Of a stretch of DNA of 64,000 nt, positions 1 to 10,565 are shown piece after piece (position 1 is the stretch's first letter; every line of letters begins with the position of its first letter). This DNA is from Ereboglobus luteus. Its GTDB lineage: Bacteria; Verrucomicrobiota; Verrucomicrobiia; Opitutales; Opitutaceae. The notes beneath the pieces were generated by a model. It made no database searches, was not told the origin of the DNA, and was given only the letters and a program-made list of their open reading frames with translations. The stretch spans positions 786,501 through 850,500 of the forward strand of contig NZ_CP023004.1 of NCBI RefSeq assembly GCF_003096195.1, given 5' to 3'. The translations under genes were made by a program, and so were the position numbers.

Positions 1-94
1 TAATGTCATCACCACGCGGCGGGCCTCCAGCGCAAACGCAGCCCAGGAGAGCAACGCTTGCAAGAAATAGAAACCTGCGCCAATATTTTTTCAT
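1..94 (-). CDS. Exported (lipo)protein, 5' end only
   Basis: An open frame on the minus strand begins with ATG at 92-94 and runs off the left edge of the window. The visible 31 residues start MKKYWRRFLFLASVALLGC and then VCAGGPPRGDDI. The lysine/arginine start, the hydrophobic stretch and the LLGC box look like a signal peptide, possibly a lipoprotein signal with Cys19 as the lipidated residue. It lies 68 bases downstream of the autotransporter stop and on the same strand, so it could be co-transcribed with it. No ribosome binding site stands out. The function cannot be told from this fragment. Confidence 0.5.
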   Translation of the reverse strand, partial: MKKYWRRFLFLASVALLGCVCAGGPPRGDDI

Positions 95-162
95 ATACCG
101 CTTTTATAAATTTTATAAGTCCCGAAGCATATAAGGCTTCGTTTTGTTTTCATCCGGAAGGC

Positions 163-3100
163 TCACCAGCTTTGCCGGATTGAGGCCATGAAGGTGTCGC
201 GCCTTGTGGCGTTTTTGTGGTCTCCAAATGGAATATATTCATATTCGTAGGAGAATGCAAAAAGCGTTGTTTTGCTTAGCATCATCCGGAGTCCAATGCG
301 AGCCATGAGGCTATTCTCGTCGTATTTGTCACCGCGGATCCGCAGCTTTGCCGCCGGATATTCTATCAGTGTGGCCTGCACATCGGTGGCGTCATTGAGA
401 AGCTCCTGCCGCCAGCCGATACTGACATCCACCATTCCTGCCCGTCCCTGCTTTTGCAAAAAGCTTCGACTGAGGCCGAGCCGCACTTGGGCGTGGAGAG
501 AATCGGCGCTGAAATCATCCATGCGAACAGCACCCTTGCCAGTCTCCGAATAGTCGCTGAAGGAGATGTTTGTATACTGGAGTCCAATGGAAGGCCTGAG
601 CGTGGCTTTCGTAAAGACAGGCCATACATAGCCCGCCTCAATCCCGCCTCCCAAGCTTCTAAAATCATAAGTGCCCTTCACAAAGTTATTATGCTCCTCG
701 CAACGCTCGGTGTCTGCGCTCCCCGGCGAAAACGAGGCGTTTCCACTTGTGTAGAAATTACCTTTTCGAACCGCTCCGTATGCGCCAAAAACCGGCGCGT
801 CCATCTCGGTGGTGGCGCCATTGGCTGTCTCCAACCTCGTGTTGGTGTAGGCAATACAGGCGCCGAACATGTAGTTTTTGGAGGAGGCCCAATCAAAGCC
901 CACGGCGCCCACGCTGCTGTTGTCCTTGTAGCCGAGGAAGGTTGCGTTGCTTTCATGCTCGGCAAACGAACCCGCCATGCGCAGCCACAGACTGCGCTTC
1001 GGGACGGCGCGATCCCGCTCAATCAGGGGAAGAATGAAATCCTCGTTGATGTGCGAGAACACGGCATTGGTGGAGGCCCGCATCGCATCAAGGCCAGCGA
1101 CAATGTCTTTGCCTGGTTGAAGCGCCTTGTTGTAGGCGGTGATCTGCAATCTGTAACCGTCCACAATATCGACCACCATGAGCATATCGCCTTGATTGGG
1201 ATCGTAGGTTGGCATGTTCGCGATGCCGCCATAGGCGATCGCAGCAGTATAAATGCCGGTGTAAAGCGCTCCACCCAGGCGGATTTCGCCCCCGTTGGCA
1301 AAATTCATCGTCCCTGTGAGGCCAAGCGAACCCATCAAGTAATCGGAACCAAATACGATGGTGCCGCCGTCCACGGTCACATTGTGGGCCAGTGTGGAGG
1401 GATTGCTTATTTTCAGCCAACCCCCGTCGCGCACAACGACATCAGCACTGAGACCGCCAAGCGCCTCCGTGGATATGGCCGTGAGGCGTGTTCCCGCTCC
1501 GACAACGAAATTTTTCAAGGTATTCTGTCCTGTCAACGACAACGTGCTGTTGGTGAAGAGCACGCGATCTCCGGATATGTTGGACGCCACCTGTCCCAAT
1601 GCGATATCACGGTATTCCAGCGTGGAGCCAGTGGCGACGTTCACGTCCACTCCGATAGCCCCGCTCCGTGCAATCGTAAGCGGTGTGTTTAAATCCAACC
1701 TGCTGATGGAGTTGTTGCCTGCGAGGGTAAACGTGCCGGTGCCTTCGAGTATGAGCGTGCCGGCGCCGCCGATTTTCCCAGGGAGCTCGGCATTATGTCC
1801 GGCAGATTCGATGGTGAGCGTTTTTCCCGGCTCCACCTCAATGTCATTGGGCAGAGTCAGATCGTCGACGTTCAAATGGATTTTCCCATTATTGGTGCCA
1901 ACTCTCACCAAGCTGGAGCCGAATGCGGCATTGCTTGCCAAACCGATCTCTCCGGCCATGAAAACGAATTCGCCTGACATGCTGCTTGATCCGGAAAGTG
2001 TCAGTTTGCCCGCACCGTCCTTAATGACCGTGCCGGCGCCGATGAATTTTCCGGCAAACTCAATGCTCTCGCCGGTTGCCACAGCGTAGGCCAGTGTGGC
2101 GTCACTAAGATTGACCGCGCCCAATCCGGTCAGGTTGACCACCGATTGGTTGTGGCCACCGAGGTCGAGTATCGCCCCGTCGTCCACTACGATTGCCGCT
2201 GGTTTGCCAAATGAAAATGTCTCCTCGGCTCCTGCTTGCAACGTCCCGCGGCGCACGGCCAGCGTGCCGCTATATCCACCGAGGCTGGCATCAAGCAGCA
2301 ACGTGCCCGCACCGTCCTTGACAAATGTTGTGTTGACCCCGCCGACAAGGCTTCCGCTAAGAATCATGTTATGGCCGTTGCTATCCAGGATGCCGGTTTT
2401 GCCCGCGCCAATGGCAACAGTGTCATCAATGACAAGATCGGCCGTCGCTCGCAAGGTGGCATCGCCAGTAAACGTGATGCCTGCGGTGTCGGATGTGGTG
2501 AGCTGGTTGCCGTTGCTTATGGCGATCACACCTCCGCCAATTTCGACACCGTTGACGAATGTGTTTTTCCCGTTCTCGAATGTGAGAATACCGTCGCCGG
2601 CCTTGGTCAGCTTGCCGCTGCCAGAGAACAGGGTCCCGCCCATGCCGTCATCCTGCACGTTATCAGCGGAAGCGTGAATGCCGCCACCGGTGAACGTATA
2701 GTCAGCATCACCGCTCACCGTCATATCGGCAACATGCACCTCGCTTGCGTCGATTAATATAGTCCGGTGGGCAGGAGCCCCGGCATCCGAACTGCTGTCA
2801 AAAATCACGCGGTCGCCGTAGCTGTAATTATTTACCGCGCCGGAATCGGTCCAGTTGGTCCCGGTGAGATTCCAAGTGGCGTCAGCACCGCCTGTCCACG
2901 CGAGCACACGCGACTGATCCGCCGACATGGTGAGGGACAGGATCCCTCCATCATTTTCGAGCGTTGCCAAAATGCGCCCGCCCGAGGCAAGCGCCATGCC
3001 ATTGAGCGTGACACGCGAGTTTGCCACGAGGTCTGTGATATCTCCAAGGTTGAACGTGCCTGTAGCAAAGGTTGTAATATCGATAAAATTGGTTCCGCTA

Positions 3101-5862
3101 ATCGACGATGTGCCTGCCTCGTGCAATCGATCGCTTTCCTGGTAGGCGCCATCCGCGGTTTTAAACAAATCGAATTTAAAAATCGCGCCACCACTTGCCG
3201 TTAGGTTGTGAACCGTCAGGGTGCCCGACTGCACATTACCCTCGCCCGCTTCCAAGATTCCGCCCGACGCCACTTTAACTTGACCGTAATTGCCTGCCGA
3301 GCCCGCGCCGCCAAGCGAGGCGCCTGTTCCCACTGTTATGTTTCCGCCGAGCGCCGAAGAAGGGGTGCCCAGCGTCAACGAGCCCGCCTCGATCTCGATC
3401 CCGACGGTGTTGGCTGAGTTATCATTGGTGAGAAGAACGGAGCCCTCTCCGGTCTTGCGCAACACAGCGCCCGCTCCGCCGGCGGCGAGTGTCCCGTCAT
3501 AAACAAGCGAGCCCCCTTCATTGACCATAAGCTCGGCTGTTTTGCCGGCCGCGACGGTCAGGCGCTCAGCCAGCGTGCCGCTAACGGTTTCCGTTGCGCG
3601 CAGCGTGCCTGAATCGGAAAACAGAATGCCCCCGGTTCCCGAGCCAAGCTGCGCCGCGCGATCAAAGGTGATCATGCCGCCCTCCACATCAATACCACTG
3701 GCAAATGTATTTGCAGCCGTGTTGGCGAAAATCAATTCGCCCGATCCGCTCTTTTTCAATTTGTCGGTTGGCGTAAAACTGGCGTTGCCGATCGCCCCTG
3801 CGTCGGACGTGATTCCGCCCTCCCCTCGAAATTCATAACGGGCGCTTCCCGTGACTTCCATGCCGGATACGACCACGCCGCCGGCGGCGATGTTGATAAT
3901 ACGATTGTCTGGATTTGCCGAATCGGCGTCTCCGTCAAACAACACACTGTCGGCGTTAAAAAATCGATTTTCGGCGCTCCCATCCGCATCCGCCCAATTG
4001 CGTTGCACATCGGCGGTGCGGCGTGTCCATACGTTGCCGTTCGCCCCCGTCCACTTCATGATGAGATTGTTGACGGTGCTGGTCACGACGAGTGTCTTTC
4101 CGACCACGGACAACGAGGCATTGCTGCGGGCACTCTCGGCCACACCGTCGACAGTGAGGCGGATTTTGGAGTTGGTGCCGGTGAGGTCGAGGTCGCTGGA
4201 GGAAAGCCCCGAGCCCGTCCACTCCATCAACGTGAAGCTGCCATTTGCGAGCAGGCCGAGGTTGACGATGACGGCGTCGGCAGAGGTGCCCGTGAGGATA
4301 AGATTGCCAGTCACGGAAAGTTTGCTGGCCGAGCCGCTTTCAAACAAATCGTGGTTGAAAATGGCGCCAGCGGTGGCGGTTACATTGCCCCCGACATAAA
4401 GTGTTTCCGCCTCCGTGGCCGCATCAGTGCCCAATGAGAGACGCGCGCCGCTTGCGAGTGTGAGACTGGTGCGGCCCGAGGCGATGGAGTCATCTTGTTT
4501 GTGTGTGACAAGCGTGCCCGAACCACCAAGCGTCGCGCCTGTATTCACAGTGACCGCGCCGCCCAATGAAGCATTCTGGTTGCCGAGGATCAGCGATCCG
4601 CCCTGAACACTAACCGACCCTTGGTAATATGAATTGTCCGCATGCAAAATCAACCGCCCCGCCCCCGACAGCTCCAGCTTCGCCGTGCTCCCCGGACCGG
4701 TGGTGCCGACGCGGTCCATGGTGGCGATGGAATCCCATGCGCTGGGATTGCCCGCCTTGCCAATGGACACTGTCACACCCTCCACGATGTCGAAAGCCAG
4801 ACGGGGGTTTGCGTTGTTGGCAGAAATGGTGCCGGTCCAGTAAAAACCGCCGCCCTTGGCGCTCGGCGTGAAGGGGATGCTTCCGCTCAACAGTGCTGCG
4901 ATATCGGTTTTTGCCGTCATATAAGCACCGTTCGCCACATTGCCGGAATACACAAAATCGGTGATGCCGGTCGTGCCGGTGTATTTGAAGGTAATGCCAT
5001 CAACATTTTTCGCAGTCGAGTTGTTGGCGTCGGCAATTGCGCCGCCGAAACTGGCGTAATTGTTGCTGATGTCCTTAATGTCAAATAGCTCCAGTGTATT
5101 ATTGCCATGAGCCGCGATCGCGCCGCCCGCCCACAGGGCCCGGTTGCCGACAAAAGACGATTCGCGAATGATGGTCAGCTTGGCGCCCTTGGCCTGTATC
5201 GCCCCACCCGTCCCGTTTGCGTTGGCGCGCACAAAGTTGCCGGCTGTATTCGAGGAATGCGCGATGTTGTTTACAAACACCGAGTCGGTGATGCGTGCAT
5301 TGCCGTAGTAGGTGATAGCTCCGCCCGAACGTCCGCTGTTCCCGTCAAAGATGACATTATTCAGCCTGATCTCGGCGGTTGAATTTCCTTTCATCGCGCC
5401 GCCGCCCTCGGTGCTTGTCGTGCTTTTATTATTAATAAAGGAGGCGTTGGTGATGTCCCATAGGGTGCCGTTGCCGGGATTGAACACACCGCCGGGCCCA
5501 GCGTTGAGATTATTTTCAAACACAACCCACCCCGTTTTATTCAGGGGCGCGATTATGAATTCCACATTGGTGGCTATGGCAAAGGCCCCGCCGTGGTTGC
5601 TGTTGTTCACTGTGAAAAACCGGTCTTTCACCGTCACGGTAACTCCGTCTGCGATAAGCCATGAGGTATCCAGATTGACGGCCTGGCGCAGGGGCGCCCC
5701 GAATCCCGCATATGTAGTGTCTTGATAAAATGAGAAAGTGCCGTCGACAGGCGCCGCTTCAGGCGCCTGCGCAGGGAGTGCTTGTGGAAATGTCGCGGCG
5801 ACCAGCGCAAGCGCACCAAAGATGATTCCTGTGCGAGGGGATGTGTAAACAGGGTGTTTCAT
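163..5862 (-). CDS. Large autotransporter with beta-helix passenger and C-terminal beta-barrel
   Basis: This 1899-residue protein has a signal peptide (about residues 1-33, ending ALPAQA), a long beta-helical passenger and a C-terminal barrel of about 260 residues that starts near RSLWLRM and ends in the aromatic RQSW. The first third of the passenger holds several GGAI motifs followed by FxxN-type motifs (FVNN, FVGN), the signature of chlamydial Pmp proteins. The middle holds two long related modules, each opening with a WTG...W motif (near residues 605 and 1000) and running through GSGELIF / GDGILTF strands, which are autotransporter-associated beta-strand repeats. It is expected to be exported by Sec and anchored in the outer membrane through the barrel, with the passenger at the surface, probably for adhesion. 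Start at ATG 5860-5862; no clear Shine-Dalgarno sequence. Its GC is lower than that of the housekeeping genes to the right. Confidence 0.9.
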   Translation of the reverse strand: MKHPVYTSPRTGIIFGALALVAATFPQALPAQAPEAAPVDGTFSFYQDTTYAGFGAPLRQAVNLDTSWLIADGVTVTVKDRFFTVNNSNHGGAFAIATNVEFIIAPLNKTGWVVFENNLNAGPGGVFNPGNGTLWDITNASFINNKSTTSTEGGGAMKGNSTAEIRLNNVIFDGNSGRSGGAITYYGNARITDSVFVNNIAHSSNTAGNFVRANANGTGGAIQAKGAKLTIIRESSFVGNRALWAGGAIAAHGNNTLELFDIKDISNNYASFGGAIADANNSTAKNVDGITFKYTGTTGITDFVYSGNVANGAYMTAKTDIAALLSGSIPFTPSAKGGGFYWTGTISANNANPRLAFDIVEGVTVSIGKAGNPSAWDSIATMDRVGTTGPGSTAKLELSGAGRLILHADNSYYQGSVSVQGGSLILGNQNASLGGAVTVNTGATLGGSGTLVTHKQDDSIASGRTSLTLASGARLSLGTDAATEAETLYVGGNVTATAGAIFNHDLFESGSASKLSVTGNLILTGTSADAVIVNLGLLANGSFTLMEWTGSGLSSSDLDLTGTNSKIRLTVDGVAESARSNASLSVVGKTLVVTSTVNNLIMKWTGANGNVWTRRTADVQRNWADADGSAENRFFNADSVLFDGDADSANPDNRIINIAAGGVVVSGMEVTGSARYEFRGEGGITSDAGAIGNASFTPTDKLKKSGSGELIFANTAANTFASGIDVEGGMITFDRAAQLGSGTGGILFSDSGTLRATETVSGTLAERLTVAAGKTAELMVNEGGSLVYDGTLAAGGAGAVLRKTGEGSVLLTNDNSANTVGIEIEAGSLTLGTPSSALGGNITVGTGASLGGAGSAGNYGQVKVASGGILEAGEGNVQSGTLTVHNLTASGGAIFKFDLFKTADGAYQESDRLHEAGTSSISGTNFIDITTFATGTFNLGDITDLVANSRVTLNGMALASGGRILATLENDGGILSLTMSADQSRVLAWTGGADATWNLTGTNWTDSGAVNNYSYGDRVIFDSSSDAGAPAHRTILIDASEVHVADMTVSGDADYTFTGGGIHASADNVQDDGMGGTLFSGSGKLTKAGDGILTFENGKNTFVNGVEIGGGVIAISNGNQLTTSDTAGITFTGDATLRATADLVIDDTVAIGAGKTGILDSNGHNMILSGSLVGGVNTTFVKDGAGTLLLDASLGGYSGTLAVRRGTLQAGAEETFSFGKPAAIVVDDGAILDLGGHNQSVVNLTGLGAVNLSDATLAYAVATGESIEFAGKFIGAGTVIKDGAGKLTLSGSSSMSGEFVFMAGEIGLASNAAFGSSLVRVGTNNGKIHLNVDDLTLPNDIEVEPGKTLTIESAGHNAELPGKIGGAGTLILEGTGTFTLAGNNSISRLDLNTPLTIARSGAIGVDVNVATGSTLEYRDIALGQVASNISGDRVLFTNSTLSLTGQNTLKNFVVGAGTRLTAISTEALGGLSADVVVRDGGWLKISNPSTLAHNVTVDGGTIVFGSDYLMGSLGLTGTMNFANGGEIRLGGALYTGIYTAAIAYGGIANMPTYDPNQGDMLMVVDIVDGYRLQITAYNKALQPGKDIVAGLDAMRASTNAVFSHINEDFILPLIERDRAVPKRSLWLRMAGSFAEHESNATFLGYKDNSSVGAVGFDWASSKNYMFGACIAYTNTRLETANGATTEMDAPVFGAYGAVRKGNFYTSGNASFSPGSADTERCEEHNNFVKGTYDFRSLGGGIEAGYVWPVFTKATLRPSIGLQYTNISFSDYSETGKGAVRMDDFSADSLHAQVRLGLSRSFLQKQGRAGMVDVSIGWRQELLNDATDVQATLIEYPAAKLRIRGDKYDENSLMARIGLRMMLSKTTLFAFSYEYEYIPFGDHKNATRRDTFMASIRQSW

Positions 5863-5955
5863 AAAATCAGAGTGGAGAAGTTCGGTTGGAGTTTTTGCGT
5901 CGGAAACGCGGTCAATATTTGATCCGGCTTGGAGGGAATCCTTGTATTATTCCTG

Positions 5956-8900
5956 CTAGAAGGTGCCTTTTACACCGATTGTAATGTAGGCGGGATTGGA
6001 GCGGCGTGTGTATTTTTGGGCATAAGCCGGAGTGTCGGACGCGCGGCGGTAGATTATGAGATCCTTGCCAAACACATCGCTGCAATTTGCGAATATAGTC
6101 AGAGCCCTCGAAAAACTATACTCGGCCGTCACGCTCCAGCGGGTGTAGGCTGCCTGATAATTTGCAGCGTAAGGGGGAACGTTCTCATTCGTGCTTGATT
6201 TCTCGATCCACGCCTTTGTTTCGCCTTGATAGGCGCAAGCGATGCGAAGCGAGAAACGAGGGCGAATGTAGTTGATGCCGGCGGACAGGCTGTCGGGAGT
6301 GAACCCCGTAAACTCATCCGCTTTCTCACCATCAATCGCAATGTGAGTATAGTTCACCCAAAGCTGCACCTTGCGCAACCACGCAGGAAGGAAGAATAAG
6401 TCCTGACGATAACTCATTTCGAAACCGGTAAGCTCCGCGTTGCCGATATTTTCCTTGCGGGAAAGAAATATGGCGCCTTCTCCCTCCGCCAGATTTTTGG
6501 CCTCGGCTTCAGGGACTCCATAGGCGCGCAAAATCGCCTCATCCGCAAGGAAGCGGTAGTTGCCTATGAATTTGGAGATTTTTTTCTTATATACTCCGAT
6601 GGAACCGAAGCCGCCCTTTATGTAATAGGAATCAAGCGAGAGGTGGAAACTGTCCGCCGTCCAGGGTTCCAAGCCCGGGTTTGCAACGCTAATGGTCACG
6701 CTTGAGGCTATTCCCGCACTGTCGGGAATTCTGAAACCGGCCACGATATCGTTGACATTGGGACGCCCGATAGTGCGCGCGTAGGCGGCGCGGGCCACAA
6801 AATTGGGCGTAATGGAAAAATTCATATTCACGCTCGGATAGATGCCATCGTAGCTCTTCTCATCATTAAATCCGCGCTCCTTGTAAATATATCTGGTTTG
6901 TTGGGACGGATCGTCGGTCACCATTAGAAAGCCGCCGCCGGGTTTGGGGATGCGGTTTCCATTTTCATCGTATTGATAGACAGCAGTCTGATCCTCAAGC
7001 CCTGCCCAGCCCTCAACCCTGGTGCGTTCATAGCGAGCCCCGAAAACCGTGTGCAGACGATTGCCAAAGAGCCGCAAATCGAAGCGCAAATAACCGGCGG
7101 TAATATCTTCGACCATCCGCTTGGAGTTATTCGCCTTCATTTGGTAATATTCAGAGCTGCTGTTTAGCTCGAAAAACTCAGGCCGCTGCTTGAAGAGATC
7201 ATAAACTTTCACCGGGTTGAGCCAGCGAACGGATCTGCCGTTCATCTTGATATCTATGGAGTCGTCGACAAAGTCGTAGAGGGAAACGCTTTGTGCCTGC
7301 ATTCCCGTGGCACTGGCGAGGGCGGCGTCACCATTAAAATTATATTGAGGCATCATTCGCTGGTTGTCGCGATCCTGCCGGGTGAAGGCTGCGCCGGTCT
7401 TAAACGAGAGAAACCGGTTGAATATGCGCTCCGCGTCGATGCGCCCCTCCATATTTTTTGTTTCGTAACGGGCATATTCCTCCCTCAGCCCGGTGAGCCT
7501 GTAGGTTTCTCCATCGTAAGGGTCAATCGGTGTTTGATCAGGATGGTAGATGGCTTCATAGGAAGTTGGTAAAATACTGTCGGTTGTATTCATGCCGTAA
7601 CCGGTCATGTTTAGGTCTCGAAGCTCGGCAATATAGGAGGCGGCGTAACCTCGGACACGACTGTCGCGTTTACGCACGGCGGAGGAATAGACGCCTTGCG
7701 CATCGACACGCCACTTGGGACCGGTGTGCTTGTAGCGCAGTGTCAGGTGGGTGGTGTCGGTGCCCTCATAGTAATTTAGCGGAGCGGCTTGCCCCATGGT
7801 GATTGTTGCGTTGCCAAACCCAGGGCTTTGAGTGGTTGTCGCGGGATCGGCCCCGGCGGGGACAACGGGATACCGTTGCTGCGCACCGGTAAATTGCCAG
7901 CGCATCCGGCTGCTCACCTGCTCGGAGGATACCTCGCGATGCTGGATGGTAAGCGCCAAGGTGTCGTTTCGAGACAAACGGAACTCCATGCCGGCTTGTA
8001 TGTTTTCCGTGCTGGTGATTTGCGCCAGTTGCGACCATGTTGCGTAGCGAAGCGCGATATCCTTCGGACCCAAGTTCCCTTCGATTTTGGGAGTGCTGTT
8101 GCTGATGCCTTCGTGCCGAAGATTCCAATCCGCATACTCAACCGGGGTGTCATCAGCGGGACGCTGCCTCCATGATTTTGAATACCCCACACTGAAAACC
8201 ACCCGTCTGCTAGCGGGAAGCACCGCGGTGAAACTGTAAGACGGCTGCTTGGCGCTTGGGGAAAGTTGGGGGATGGCCTGTTTGTCTCCCCCCTTAAAGG
8301 TAAGACCATCATTGGTGTTGAGCGTCATGTAGAGCTGCCAGTTAAGGCGCGCTTTCTTGATGCCCAGCATCCCCTTGGTCACTAGGTTCATAGAGCCGCC
8401 CAAGCCCGAGGCAGGCTTGTCGGGCGTGGGAACTTTGGTTATCTCCACGCGCTCTATGTTAACCATGGGCACATCTCTCAGGGACATTGTGCGCCCGCCG
8501 CCTTCTGTCAGGGCGCCGTCAGATGTGCCGCCTGCCCCAGTGCTGGCTATGCCGCCACCATCAAGGGAGATGTTCGACTTGTCCGAGGGGAACCCCCGAG
8601 AGCAAGTGTGCCGGGATTCTCTCCGTCATCCATGATGGCCACTCCGGGAAGGAAGCGTATGTAGTCGCCGATATTTTCGGAACCCTGCCCGGGCAATTCA
8701 TCAAGAGCGATGACGTTTGTGATGCTGGCCGCATGACGCTGCTCGTTCATGGCGATGGCTTGGGCGCTCATCATCTGGTCGGCCACAACCGTAAAACGGT
8801 CCAATTCGACCACATCATCATCGCCCGCGCCTCTTTTCACGGATGAACCCTCGCGGCGAATTTTGAATTCAAACGTGGTGCTCTTCCCCGCGGTGACGGG

Positions 8901-9194
8901 CACCGTGGAGGTTTGCGAATCGAAACCCAGATAGGAAACCTCCAGCGTGGCCGCCCCCGCCGGCAAATCGGCAAAATAAAACCCGCCATTATCGTCGGTG
9001 AGCGTTTCCCGTTGAGTGCCCTTGATCGTAACGCGCGCCCTGGCGACAGGAGTGCCGCTGGCGGAATTATACACAGTTCCCTCGACAATGCCGGTGCCCG
9101 CCCCGGCCGCGGGGACGGTGTTATCAGCACGCATTGGTGCGAAAACCGGCAAAATAAAAATAAACACGGCAAGCCTGCCTATAAGCGTCTTCAT
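5956..9194 (-). pseudogene. TonB-dependent receptor, single-base frameshift near 8597-8602
   Basis: Two overlapping minus-strand frames together make one outer-membrane TonB-dependent receptor. The upstream frame begins at ATG 9194 (or 9206), has a signal peptide (MKTLIGRLAVFIFILPVFA), a carboxypeptidase-regulatory-like beta domain (GIVEGTVYNSASGTPVARA...) and the start of the plug domain (FLPGVAIMDDGENP). It then goes out of frame and stops. Reading one base earlier from about 8600 restores RGFPSDKSNISLDGGG, the expected plug continuation, and runs without a stop through the barrel to the terminal GVKGTF at 5956. One base is missing next to a run of five G/C. The loss is either real or a sequencing error. 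If intact, the protein would be about 1080 residues and would import an unknown ligand using TonB energy. It sits 93 bases upstream of the autotransporter. Confidence 0.8.
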
Positions 9195-9818
9195 ATTGTA
9201 TAGCATGGGGGTTAATATTTTGGTTGTAGTTATTAAATTATTTACAGCCCTGCTCCATCCACTGCGCATCAGGCGCTTTATTGGCGTCACGAATCTCGGC
9301 TTTCCACGCCGACGACATTGACTTATATGGGGAAAGATACAGGGGCATGCTGACGATCCAAAGAAAACAAAGGCTGGAGTATTTTTATAATGATAGGTTT
9401 TTCCAAATATGCTTGGTGGAGCTAGAAAACAGGGAGGTGTATAACTGGGCGGATGGTTGATTGGGTTGAATAAAGCCTCAAGGCCAAGGTCATGGTATTT
9501 TTGCCATACCTTGTATTGGCGCAACTGAAACAGGGACGCGCCCGCAAACCCGGCACGCATTTCGCCTGCGCAAGAAACCTTCCGCATCAAAAAGATTTTT
9601 GCGTTGCCCCTGTTTGCCGCTTGCCTCGCTGCAAAAAACGAACCGGCGCGCCGTAACCAAAGCCAGTCTCAAGGCCCCGGGAGCCGGGGCTGCTAACTTC
9701 CCCGTCCCCGAAACAAACGCAAAGATTTGATTGCCTTCCCCCTTCAGCACCGTATTTGATCAACCCTTTTCCACTACGCCTGCCTCCGATTCCCGGGGTG
9801 ACCAGGGGGAACGAAACC
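9195..9818. other. Intergenic region between divergent receptor and rplY; one GC-rich hairpin
   Basis: I see no convincing gene in these 620 bases. The left half is AT-rich and should hold the promoter of the minus-strand receptor, but I could not define -35/-10 boxes. A perfect 7-bp stem with a 3-base loop lies at 9674-9690 (GCCCCGG, GAG, CCGGGGC), about 130 bases upstream of rplY. It has no T-run on the plus strand, so it could be a leader structure rather than a terminator. Open frames here have no start signal or family resemblance and are rejected. Confidence 0.4.
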
Positions 9819-10505
9819 ATGAAACAACAATACAAAATAACAGCCGCCACACGCGAGCAAACAGGCCGCAGCGCATCCCGCCGCGTCCGCAAAGAAAACA
9901 AGGTGCCCGCCGTCCTCTACGGAAAGCACACCCAGCCCGAAACCATCTCGGTGGACGGTCCCGAATTCACACGCCTGCTCAAGGCCATCGGAGGCTCATC
10001 CTCCCTCGTTGAAATCGAACGCAAGGACAAACCCGCCGCGCTTTCCTTCATTCAAGAGGTCCAGCGCGACCCCATCACGGACCGGTTCCTCCACATCGAC
10101 TTCCAGGAAGTGAAAGCCGACGAAAAGATGGAAATCCACGTGCGCGTTGTCTCGGTCGGCGAGGCCTACGGCGTCAAGACCCAGAACGGCGTTCTCGAAA
10201 TGCCCAATCCTTACCTGCGCATCCGCTGCCTGCCCAAGGATCTCCCCTCTTTCATCGAAGTGGACGTCACCAATATCAAGATCGGCGAAACTCTCCACGT
10301 CGGCGCACTCAAAACCATCTCCGGCGTTGAGTTCCGCGACGACAAGAACCTTCCCGTCTTCTCGTGCGTCGCTCCAGTGGAGGAAGTTGCCTCCGCGACA
10401 TCCGGTGCCGCAGCCGCCGCTCCCGCAGCCGCCGCCGCTCCCGCCGCGGGCGCAAAACCCGCCGCCGGTGCCGCCGCGCCCGCAGCCGCTCCCGCCAAGA
10501 AATAA
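9819..10505 (+). CDS. rplY: 50S ribosomal protein L25 (CTC/TL5 form)
   Basis: The 228-residue product binds 5S rRNA in the large ribosomal subunit. It starts MKQQYKITAATRE and has the L25 N-terminal domain with the conserved RRVRKENKVPAVLYGK stretch, then the extra C-terminal beta domain that marks the longer CTC/TL5 form (FQEVKADEKMEIHVRV...). The last roughly 40 residues are almost only Ala and Pro with a few Lys, a low-complexity tail. I chose the ATG at 9819 because AGGGGGA lies 8 bases upstream; an upstream in-frame ATG at 9756 would add residues with no family match. It is the first gene of the rplY-pth-rpsF-ssb-rplI run. Confidence 0.93.
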   Translation: MKQQYKITAATREQTGRSASRRVRKENKVPAVLYGKHTQPETISVDGPEFTRLLKAIGGSSSLVEIERKDKPAALSFIQEVQRDPITDRFLHIDFQEVKADEKMEIHVRVVSVGEAYGVKTQNGVLEMPNPYLRIRCLPKDLPSFIEVDVTNIKIGETLHVGALKTISGVEFRDDKNLPVFSCVAPVEEVASATSGAAAAAPAAAAAPAAGAKPAAGAAAPAAAPAKK

Positions 10506-10565
10506 GTTTTCCCGTTCGGGGCCGCGGCTTGACCGCCACGGCTCCGGGCGATTGTTCTTTGAGAC

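Noticed and set aside
454-1692. A 412-codon plus-strand frame inside the autotransporter
   Set aside because: The opposite strand encodes the autotransporter passenger and barrel; no start signal or domain is seen here.
9674-9690. Terminator upstream of rplY
   Set aside because: The stem is good, but no T-run follows on either strand.
9490-9901. Minus-strand frames between the receptor and rplY
   Set aside because: They overlap the rplY start region, have no domain or start signal and look like GC-rich chance frames.
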